Assembly: GCF_000024185.1 (NCBI RefSeq)
Contig: NC_013790.1
Coordinates: 496,001-560,000 of the forward strand
From: Methanobrevibacter ruminantium M1
GTDB taxonomy: Archaea > Methanobacteriota > Methanobacteria > Methanobacteriales > Methanobacteriaceae
Reading direction: 5' to 3'
DNA length: 64,000 nt
Shown: piece by piece, positions 10,188-22,300 of the stretch
Layout: every line of letters begins with the position of its first letter
Numbering within the stretch: the first letter of the stretch is position 1
Made by a program: the position numbers and the translations under genes
The notes under the pieces: model-generated
What the model was told of the DNA's origin: nothing
Seen by the model: only the letters and a program-made list of their open reading frames with translations
The model's database searches: none

Positions 10188-10277
10188 GAAGACTCAATAG
10201 AAATATCTATTGTAGATTTCATTGCTTTGTTGATTAAACTCTACATTTTCTTACTAAATATAATAATTTTTTTGATA

Positions 10278-10326
10278 ACTTATATATTGCATATTCTTTA
10301 TATTATATTATATAATTTATAATAAT
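10278..10326 (+). promoter_or_regulatory. Probable promoter region of the NRPS gene
   Basis: ACTTATATATTGC at 10278 and a TTTATATTATATTATATAA stretch from 10298 are the TATA-like elements closest to the NRPS start at 10386. A start site 25-30 bases downstream of either would leave a 5' leader of 30-80 bases. GAAGGT at 10372-10377 is the ribosome binding site. Confidence 0.4.
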
Positions 10327-10385
10327 ATTAATCATAATAATGTAGACATAATAATTTTGTCTTAATAATTCGAAGGTTTGATATA

Positions 10386-13300
10386 ATGAATGATAAAACA
10401 AATGATTTTTTCAGTGAATATTTATCAGGATTATGTCTGGATTTTGATGAATCCACTTTAATTGCTCCAAATAAGAATGGAGAAAAGGAAAAATGCATAA
10501 TTGAAAAGTCAGAATATGAAATTAAAAAAGATAATTTAGTTGGATTTGCAAAGTCCAATTCAATTTCAATCAATGAGCTTATATTGGCAAGTTTAACTTT
10601 AACACTTAATAAATTCAATTTTTCAAATGAAACCTTAATTTTCAATCAAAATAATGTTCCATTTGCTGCTAAATTTGAAAACAGACAAATTTCAATTAGG
10701 GAATTTTTAGAAAAAATTCATGAGAATTATATTAAAACATTGGAATTCGATGAGTATTTTGATAAGGATGACCTTCCTTTAAATCCGGAATTTTATTTTA
10801 CGTTCGATGAGGATTTAAAATCAGATGCAGAATATTCCAATTATCTAAGCATTGTTGAAAATGATGAAACTGTTTCTCTCTTTTTATCTTATAATGATGA
10901 ATTATATACAAAGGAGTTCATCAATCTATTCATATCAAGCCTTGAAAAAATCCTTGAAGAAATAGCCACTTCGGATATTGATAAGACAAATATCTGCGAC
11001 ATTGCTATTGTAGGTGAAAATGAAGATCTCATCTTCACTGAAGTTGAAATGCCTTTGATTCACAGGCGTTTTGAAAAGCAGGCTGTGGAGAAGGGGGATG
11101 AGATTGCTCTTGTTGCAAGCGATGCCACATTGACTTACAAGCAATTGGATGAAAAGGCAAATGTCATTGCAAATGCATTGATAGCTAAGGGAGTCAAGCC
11201 GAAAAGCAATGTCTTAGTTATGCTTTCAAGGGATAGCAATCTGATTGCTTCCATTTTAGGTATCCTTAAGGCAGGCTGCGCATTCATTCCAATCGATCCT
11301 GAATACCCTCAAGAGAGAATAAACTACATCTATGAAAACAGTCAGGCAGATTATATTATTGCCAACGAATCTGGAGAAAAGTCTTTAGACATTGAAGAGT
11401 TGCTTAAGGATGGCAATTCAGATGATCCTGAGCTTGATGTTGACCCGGATGATTTGGCCTATATGATCTACACTTCAGGGTCCACAGGAAATCCGAAAGG
11501 TGTAATGATCAGCCACAAAAACATCTGCAATCAGGCTTCAAATCCAAAATCCACTTATGAAAGTTTGCTTTGCATTACAACCATCTCTTTTGACGTGTCT
11601 GTTGACGACATATTGACATCCCTTTCAAATGGATTGAAATTGGTACTTGCTGATGATGTTCAAATCAAAAATATTCCAGCTCTAATCAAGTTAATTGATG
11701 AAAACAAGCCTGAAATTTTAGAAATTACTCCTTCAAGAATGGGGTCTTATCTTGAGGTAAAGGAATTCTGCAATGTCATATCCTGCTTTAAGTGTATTTT
11801 CATTGGAGGAGAGAAATTTTCATCAAAAGTTTATGAAGATTTAAGAAAATATAGTGATGCTGTCGTCTATAACAGTTACGGCCCAACAGAAACAACAATC
11901 ACCTCAAACAACAAGGCGGTTACTGATGTAAACGATTTGACTGTGGGGCTTCCTCATATTAATTATGTCACCGATGTTCGTGACATTGACGGCAAATTGG
12001 TCCCTGATGGTGTAATGGGTGAACTGTACATTGGAGGTACCGGTGTAGGAAAAGGATACTACAACATGCCAGAAAAAACTGCAGAAGTGTTCCTGACCAT
12101 CAATAACATTCCATATTACAGAAGCGGAGACTATGCAATTAAGCTTCCAAATGGCGAAATCGACATTAAGGGAAGAATTGACAACCAAATCAAACTCAGA
12201 GGATTAAGAATAGAAATCGGCGAAATCGAGTCTAACGTTGGCAAATATCCAAATATCAAACAGGCTGTAGTTGTAATTAAAGAGATTAACGATAATGAAC
12301 ATCTATGCGCTTATTACACTGCCGATGAAGAGATTGATAGTGATGATTTAAAAGAGTTTTTAAAAGACCGCCTTACTCGTTATATGGTTCCTACTGTCTT
12401 CATGCAGCTTGATGAGATGCCACAAACACCAAACGGCAAGACAGACTTGAAACAACTGCCAGTGCCACAGCTTAAATTGTCATTTACCCTTCCAGAGAGT
12501 GAAACTGAAATAATCTTGCATGAAATTGCTTCATCAATCAGCAAAACAAAGGAATTCGGTACTACCGATGATTTGTATGCTATTGGATTTACTTCATTGA
12601 CACTGATGAAATTAAATGCAAGGATTTATGAGGAAATGGGTGTTAATTTAGATATTATTTCATTATTGAATGATCCTACAATTAAAAATATTGCAAAGGA
12701 AATAGAAAACAATGATATTCTGGACTTGAATGGTGTAATAGAATCATCTAAGGATATGGTTTATTATCCATTGACAGAAAATCAAATGGGAATCTATTAT
12801 GAGTGCATTCAAAGCGGCGAGCTTGCACAATATAATCTCCCATCAGTAATAAGATTTGGCAGTGAAATTGATGCTGACAGATTACATGACGCTATCATCA
12901 AGACAATTGAGGCATATCCTTATCTTAAAACCAGAATTGTTCTAGAAAAAGGTAAAGTGATGCTTAAACGTGATGATTCAATAGATATTGATGATATTCC
13001 AATTATTAATGTTGATAGTATTTCCGATGAGCAAATCGAAAAGGAAAATCTAAAGCTATTTGATTTGCATAATGACCAGTTATTCAGATTTAAAATCTAT
13101 AAGACTCCTAGCGAAACAATTTTATTCTCAGATGTCCACCATATCATTTCCGATGGTGAATCCTTAGATAAGCTCTTTACAAATATTTCCAATGCATATC
13201 AAGGAATTGAAATTGAAAAGGAAACAATCAACGGTTACATTAACAGCATAATTGAAAGTGAGAATGAGAACAGTGAAAAATATGAACTGTCTAGAAAGTT

Positions 13301-16300
13301 CTTCCAGGATAAGTTAACTCAAGAAATTGATTCCACTGTACTCACTCCAAATCTCAACGGCAATTTTGAAGAGGGAATTTTAAAATCAATTTCCAAAAAT
13401 ATCGACTCCGAATTGGTCAACAGGTTTTGCAGTGAAAACAGGATAACCCCTAATGTTTTATTCATGGCAGTAACCATGCTCAACCTAAACAAGTACACAT
13501 TCAATGACAAAACTTTGATTACAACCATTTTCAATGGAAGGTCAAACTCATCCTACATCAACACACAGGCATTGCTGGTTAAAACCCTTCCGATTGTTTC
13601 AATCAATGATGATAGGACATTGTCATTTAAGGAATATTTAAGTTCAGTCAATGACATCTGGATGGAAACCATCAATCATTCTGATTATCCTTATACTAAG
13701 ATCTCTGAAGAGTTTGGATTGAAACCAGAGTTTTTCTATGCCTACAATAATCTTGATGCTGAAGAAATTGCAATTGATGGCAAGACTTATAAAGTCAAAT
13801 ATTTGAAATCACTTGAAGTCAATTATAAGATATCTTTGGAAGTTAATGAGACTTGGGACAATATTGAATTATTCCTTGAGTACAATGACCAATTGTATAG
13901 CGCAGATTACATTGACACCTTCTTAAATTGCATCATCGATGTAATAAATCAATTAATTGAATCGGATATTGAAGAATTAAGCATTGGTGAAATAGAATTG
14001 GGTAAAGGTATAGAGACACCCTTATCATTTACACCTGTTGATATGCCTATTTTACATAAGCGATTTGAAAAACAGGTAACTGATAAAGGTGATGAAACCG
14101 CTCTTGTTGCAAGTGATGCCACATTGACTTACAGGCAATTGGATGAAAAGGCAAATGTCATTGCAAATGCTTTGATTAAAAGAGGAGTCAAGCCGAAAAG
14201 CAATGTTTTAGTGATGCTTTCAAGGGACAGCAATCTGATTGCTTCTATTTTGGGAATCCTTAAGGCAGGCTGTGCATTCATCCCAATCGATCCAGAATAT
14301 CCTCAAGAGAGAATAAACTACATTTATGAAAACAGCCAAGCGGATTATATTATTGCTAACGAATCTGGAGAAAAGTCTTTAGACATTGAAGAGCTGCTTA
14401 AGGAAGGCGATTTTGAAAATCCTGATGTTGATGTTGGCCCTGATGATTTGGTCTATATGATTTACACTTCAGGATCCACTGGTAATCCGAAGGGTGTAAT
14501 GATTAGCCATGAAAATATCTGCAATCAGGTTTCAAACCCTAAATCCTCTTATGATAGTCTTCTTTGCATTACAACCATATCTTTTGACGTGTCTGTTGAC
14601 GACATATTGACATCTCTTTCAAATGGATTGAAACTGATACTTGCTGATGATGTTCAAATCAAAAATATTCCTGCTTTGATTAGGTTAATTGATGAGAATA
14701 AGCCTGAAATTTTGGATAGTACTCCTTCAAGACTTGCCTCCTATCTTGAGGTAAAGGAATTCTGCAATGTCATATCCTGCTTAAAGTGCATTTTCATCGG
14801 AGGGGAGAAATTTTCAGCAAAAGTCTATGAAGATTTAAGAAAATATAGTGATGCTGTCGTCTATAACAGTTACGGTCCAACAGAAACAACAATCACCTCA
14901 AACAACAAGGCGGTTACTGATGTAAACGATTTGACTGTGGGGCTTCCTCATATTAATTATGTCACTGATGTTCGTGACATTGACGGCAAATTGCTTCCTA
15001 ATGGTGTAATGGGTGAATTATACATTGGAGGTACCGGTGTTGGAAAAGGATACTATAACTTGCCTGAAAAAACCCAAGAGGTGTTTTTGACTATCGATGG
15101 CATTCCATATTACAGAAGCGGAGACTATGCAATCCAACTTCCAAATGGCGAAATCGACATTAAGGGAAGAATTGACAACCAAATCAAACTCAGAGGATTA
15201 AGAATAGAAATCGGCGAAATTGAAACCAATATTGGCCAATATCCTGATATAAGGCAAGCTGTTGTTGTAATTAAGGAAATCAACAACAACGACCATTTAT
15301 GTGCTTATTACACTGCCGATGAAGAGATCGATACTGAGAATCTAAAAGAGTTTTTAAAAGATCGCCTCACTCGTTATATGGTTCCGACTGTGTTTATGCA
15401 GCTTGATGAGATGCCTCAAACCCCAAACGGCAAGACAGACTTGAAACAGCTCCCTGAACCTCAGCTTAAGTTGGCTTTGGTGATGCCTGAGAGTGAAACT
15501 GAAGAAAGATTATATGATATTGTCTCATCTCTTGTGGATGCTGATGAGTTTGGTATTACAGATGACTTATATGCCATTGGATTTACCTCTTTGACATTAA
15601 TGAAATTAAATTCCATAGTCTATGAGCAAATGGGGGCGAATTTAGACATTTCCATATTATTCAATGAGCCAACAGTTAAAAACTTTGCAATAGAAATTGA
15701 CAATTCCTTTGAAAAGGATTCTGGCCTTGAAGAGCTTATAGAATCAGCTAAAGGCTTGGAATATTATCCGTTGACTGAAAATCAATTAGGGATTTACTAT
15801 GAATGTATGCAAAATCCGGATGTGATTAAGTATACGATGCCTACAACAGTAAGATTTGACAGTGATCTTGATGCAAATAGACTTAAACAGGCAGTCATTG
15901 ACACTATTGAAGCACATCCATATATTAAAACAAGAATTGTAAATAATGATGGTGAATTAAGGCAGAAAAGATGTGATGATGTGGCAATCGACGATATTGA
16001 AATTGTTAAAGTCGATAGCATTAGCGATGAGGACATTGTCCGAAATGATGTGGGTCCGATTTCTATAGAGGACAGTCAATTGTTCAAATTCAAAATATAT
16101 GAAACCCCTGATGAGATTGTCTTATTCTCAGATTTCCATCATATAATCACTGATGGAGTATCCCAAAACAATTTATTTAGAGATATAGCCGATATCTATG
16201 AAAATAGAGAAATATCCGAAGAGATAATCGATGGATATATCTACAGTCTTTTGGAAAAAGAAGCCGAAAACAGTGAAATATATCAATCTGCAGAGGCATT

Positions 16301-19300
16301 TTTCGATGATAAGTTAACTCAAGGAATAGAATCCACTGTTCTGACTCCAGACCTTAATGGAAATCCTGATGAGGGTAAAATAAAAAATCTTTCCTATGCT
16401 TTTGATTCAGAATTGATTAATGAGTTCTGCAATGATAATTCCATAAGCAAAAATGCCTTGTTTATGGCAGGCACAATTTTAAACCTGAACAAATTCACAT
16501 TCTCTGATAAGACATTGATAACAACAATATTCAATGGAAGGTCAAGTCCAAGCTATTTCAATACTCAAGGATTTTTGGTAAAAACCGTTCCGTTTATTAT
16601 CAATAATGAAAACAGGCAGGCATCACTTAGGGATTTCATTAAATCCATTGACCAAAGCTGGAAAGATACCTTGACAAACAGTGCATATCCATATATTAAG
16701 ATAGCTGAGAAATATCAATTAAAACCTGAATTCTTCTATGCTTATCATGAATTCCTAGAGTCTGATGAAATGATGATAAATGGCAAGGAGTACATTCCAC
16801 AAGAATTAGCTGGGGTTGATATGGTTACAGTTGAATCCAAAATCAATCTAGCTGTTTATGATAATGGTGATGAGTTTAATCTTATTTTGGAATATAACGA
16901 CCAGCTCTACAGTGAAGATTATGTTAAAACATTCATAGAATCCCTGAAGAGCATTTTAGTTCAATTCCTTGAAAATGATATGGACAATTATAGAATCTGT
17001 GATGTAAAATTAAAGGATGATGAGGAAGTGCATGAATTTGTTGATGTGGAAATTCCATTTATCCATAAGCGTTTTGAAAAGCAAGTTGATGAGGCTCCCG
17101 AAAAGATTGCATTAATTGCAAGCGATGGCTCATGGACCTATGGTGAACTTAACCAAAAGGCAAATCGTGTTGCCAATGCTCTTATAAACAAGGGAATCAA
17201 AGCCAACAGCAATGTCTTGGTAATGCTTCCAAGGGACAGCAATCTCATTTCAGCTATTTTAGGTGTCTTAAAGGCAGGCTGTGCATTCATACCTATTGAT
17301 ATTAACTATCCTAGGGGCAGAATCGATTATATTTTTGAAAACAGTCAGGCAGATTATCTTATAGCAGATAGGGGAATTGAAAATTCAATTGACATTAATG
17401 AATTGCTCCAAGAGGAGAATGCCTCAAATCCTCAAGTGGAAATTGATCCAGATGATTTGGCTTATATGATTTACACTTCAGGTTCTACAGGTAATCCTAA
17501 GGGAGTAATGACCAGCCATATGAATATTACAAACTTATTCTCCAAAGATGAGGGTAGTGTAATTTATAATGCATATTCAAAAATGAAAAGGACTCTTGCC
17601 CTTTCAACAGTATCTTTTGATGCATTTCTGCTTGATTTCATGCCATTGACCTTCGGTTTGGAAGTGGTGCTGGCTAACGATAGTGAAATAAAGAATATTA
17701 AGGAATTGGCTGAATTGGTTAAAAGAGAAAAACCGGATTCACTTACATTTTCCGCACCATCAAGGTTTAAGCAATATCTGGAATATGAGGAATTCGCCAA
17801 ACAAGTACCTGACTTCAGGTATATTGGTCTTGGTGGAGAGATGGTACCTCAAGACCTAATTTCACGACTTTTAGAGTATCCTAATTTAGAATTGTATAAT
17901 ATTTACGGCCCGACTGAAACAACAGTGACATGCAATACCCATAAGCTTAGTGATGCGGAGAATATAACTGTTGGAAGGGCCCTCCACAATTGCATAACTG
18001 AAGTCAGGGATATTGATGGAAAACTGGTTCCTAATGGAGTGATGGGAGAATTATACATCGGAGGTAAAGGAGTATCTAGAGGATATTACAATATGGAAGA
18101 AAAAACCAAGGAAGTATTCCTATCTATTAATGATATTCCATATTATAGAAGCGGTGACTATGCAATTGAACTTCCAAATGGTGATTTAGTAATTAAAGGA
18201 AGAATCGACAATCAGATTAAGTTAAGGGGATTGAGGATAGAGCTTGGTGAAATCGAATCCAATATTGCCAGATTCCCACATATGAAGCAGATTGTAGTTG
18301 TGATTAAGGAAATCAATAATGCTGAACATTTATGCGCTTATTTCACAGCTGATGAAGAGATAGACATAAAGCTCTTGAAAAGGTATCTGGGAAATAAGCT
18401 GACTGAATATATGGTTCCAACCGTATTTATGCAGCTTGATGAGATGCCAATATCTCCAAATGGCAAGACAGACATTAAGAGACTTCCAAAGCCAAAATTA
18501 AATCTGGATTATGTTGAAGCTGAAGGGGAAACTGAAGAAAAGTTAGTTGAACTTGTTTCATCCATTGCCAATACAACTAACTTCGGCACAACAGACAATC
18601 TATATGAATTGGGCTTCTCTTCCTTAACATTAATGAAATTGAACTCAATGATCTTCAATGAAATGAATGTGAATATTGACATAACTTCATTGTTTACAAA
18701 TCCGACAATCAAGTCCCTTGCAGATAAGATTGACAATAATATAGAATTTGAAATAGACATTGATGAAATCATTGAGACTGCAAAGGATATGGATTATTTC
18801 CCATTGACCTCAAATCAGATGGGAATCTACTATGAGTGCATGCAGACTGAAAAAATCAAATACACCATGCCATATGCAATAAGGTTTGAAAGCAGCATCG
18901 ATCCTTATAAGCTTAAGGACGCCGTTATCAGGACTGTTGATGCACATCCATATCTCAAGACAAGGATTATCAATACTGATGATGGAAAGATATTGCAAAA
19001 GAGATGTGACGACGTTGAAATCGAGGAGATAGAAATCGTCGAAATAGATTCTATCAGCAATAGGCAGATAATGGACAGGGACATAAAGCCAATTCCATTG
19101 GATGATAATCAGCTATTGAGATTTAAGATTTATAAGACACCTACAGAAACAATATTGTTTGCTGATTTCCATCATATCATTACAGATGGAGTTTCTCAAG
19201 GCATTTTCTTCAATGATTTGGCTAAGGCATATAACAATGAGGAAATCGAGGCTGAAAAAATTGATGGATATGAATACAGCCTGATTGAAGAGAAAATTTC

Positions 19301-22300
19301 CCTTAGCGAAGTCTCAGAGAATTTCTTCAAGAAACAGTTTAGTCAAGGCATTGAATCAACTGTTCTAACTCCAAATATGAATGGCAATCCAGATATTGGA
19401 AACATTAAGCTCATTTCAGATCAGGTAGGCTCCAGTTTTGTCAGGCACTTCTGTAAGGACTATTCAATAAGTCCGAACGTTTTATTTATGGGCGCTACAC
19501 TTTTATGCCTTAATAAATTTACATTCAGCGGAAAATCATTGATTACAACAATCTTCAATGGTAGGTCAAACTCAAATTATGACAATACTCAAGGAATGTT
19601 GGTTAAAACATTGCCTATCATTGTAAATGCTGAAAATCGTGACATGATGGTTGAAGATTATATAAAATTGGTTGATAAGGCCTGGAAAGATGCATTGACC
19701 CATAGCAATTATCCCTACACAAAGCTTGCAGAGGATTATCAGTTAAAGCCGGAATTCTTCTATGCATTCCATGAATCATTAAAAAGTAAAGTTGAGCTTG
19801 ATGGCAGGACTTATGAGGCGATTGACCTTGACGGTACTGTTTCAACTGATTATAAGATAAACTTGGATATCTTTGATGATGGGGAATTTATTACATTGTA
19901 TTTGGAGTATAATGATCAAATCTATACAGAAGAGTATGTTAATCAGTTCATACGTTCAATAAAATATATCTTATTCCAGTTCTTTGTACATGATATGGAT
20001 AAATTGAGAATAAGGGATATTGAATTGGTTGAAGGGGAAATTCCAGAGTTTGAAGAGATTGACACTCCGATTATTCATAAGCGCTTTGAAAAGCAGGTTG
20101 TTGAAAAGCCAGGTGATGTGGCATTGGTTGCAAGTGATGCCACCTTAACTTATGGGGACTTGAATGAGAAAAGCAATAGGATTGCAAATGCATTGATTAG
20201 GCGGGGCGTAAAGCCTAGAAGCAATATTCTCATAATGCTTAAGAGGGATAGCAATTTGATTGCTTCCATTTTAGGTGTCCTGAAGGCAGGATGCGCATAT
20301 GTTCCTATCGATCCCGAATACCCTTCCGAAAGAATCAACTACATTTATGAAAACAGCCAGGCGGATTATATCATAAGCTATGAGACTTCAGAGAATTCAT
20401 TAAATGTTTATGAGCTTCTTGAAGAGGAAATTGTTGTAAATCCAAATGTTGAGGTTCTTCCGGATGATTTGGCCTATATGATCTACACTTCAGGCTCAAC
20501 AGGCAATCCTAAAGGTGTGATGATTAGTCATAAGAACATCTGCAATCAGGCTCAAAACCCTAAATCCACTTATGATAGTCTTCTTTGCATTACAACCATC
20601 TCTTTTGACGTATCTGTTGATGACATATTGACATCCCTTTCAAATGGATTGAAATTGATATTGGCTGATGATGTTCAAATCAAAACTCTTCCGGAACTTA
20701 TTAAATTGATTGATGAGAATAAGCCTGAGGCTTTAGAGATCACTCCTTCAAGAATAGGCTCTTATCTTGAATTGGAAGAGTTCTGTAATGTGATTTCTTG
20801 TTTAAAATGTATTTTCCTTGGAGGCGAGCAGTTTTCAGCAAAAGTCTATGAAGACTTGAGAAAATATAGTGATGCTGTTGTCTATAACAGTTACGGTCCG
20901 ACCGAAACAACAATCACCTCAAACAACAAGGCAGTTACTGATGTAAATGATTTGACTGTAGGGCCTCCTTTAAAAAATTATGTCACCGATGTTCGCGACA
21001 TTGACGGCAAGTTGGTCCCTAATGGGGTAATGGGTGAATTGTACATTGGAGGTATGAGCGTTGGAAAAGGATACTACAATATGCCTGAAAAGACAGAAAA
21101 AGTTTTCTTAACCATCAATGGCATTCCATATTACAGAAGCGGAGACTATGCAATCCAACTTCCAAATGGAGAGATTGACATTAAGGGAAGAATTGACAAT
21201 CAGATCAAACTCAGAGGATTGAGAATAGAAATCGGTGAAATCGAATCAAACATTGGCAAATATCAGGATATAAGGCAGGCTGTTGTTGTGATTAAAGAGA
21301 TTAACAATGTTGATCACTTATGCGCTTATTACACTGCTAATTGCGAAATTGACTCTGATGATTTAAAGGAGTTTTTAAAGGACCGCCTTACTAATTATAT
21401 GATACCGACAGTGTTTGTGCAGCTTGATGAGATGCCTCAAACTCCAAACGGCAAAACGGATATCAAAAGACTTCCGCAGCCAAAAGTGGAATTGAATTAT
21501 GTGGCTCCGAAAACAAGGCTTGAACATGAGATCTGTGCAATATTTTCATCTATATTGAATATAGAAACAGTTGGTGTAGAGGATAATTTCTTTGAAATCG
21601 GTGGAACATCACTTATTGCATCAAAATTAATTATTGAACTTCTTAAACAGGGATATAGTGTAAGATATGATGACATATTCAGGAATAAAACTCCTAGAGC
21701 ACTGGCGAAATTATTGTCTGGTGAAGACATTGGCGAAGAGGACTTGGATTTAACTGATGATATCATCAAAAACTACAATTATGGCGAAATCAATGAGCTT
21801 CTCCAAGAGAATACATGGGAAAACTTCTTTGATGGTGAAAATCTGGAATTGGGCAATGTCCTATTGACTGGAGCTACAGGATTTTTAGGAATCCATATCC
21901 TATATGAATTCATCAAAAGTGAGGAAGGAAAGATCTATTGTATGTTAAGGAAAGGCAAGTTTGATTCCTGTCAGGAACGGTTGATTGATGTGATGAATGA
22001 TTACTTTGATGAGGATTTCACTGATCTCGTCGGCTCACGCATCATTCCAATCGAAGGGGACATAACTGAAATCGATGATTTTAAACAGCTTGAGGATGAG
22101 CCTATTGATACGGTGATAAATTCGGCCGCACTTGTAAAGCATTATACTGCCGATGATTATATCTTCAGGGTGAATGTCGATGGAGTAATCAATGGACTTA
22201 AATTTGCCCAAACTAGAAATAACATAAAATATGTACAGATATCAACAATCAGCGTTCTTTCATCATACTCCTTAAATGAAGAGGCATATCCGAATCAGGA

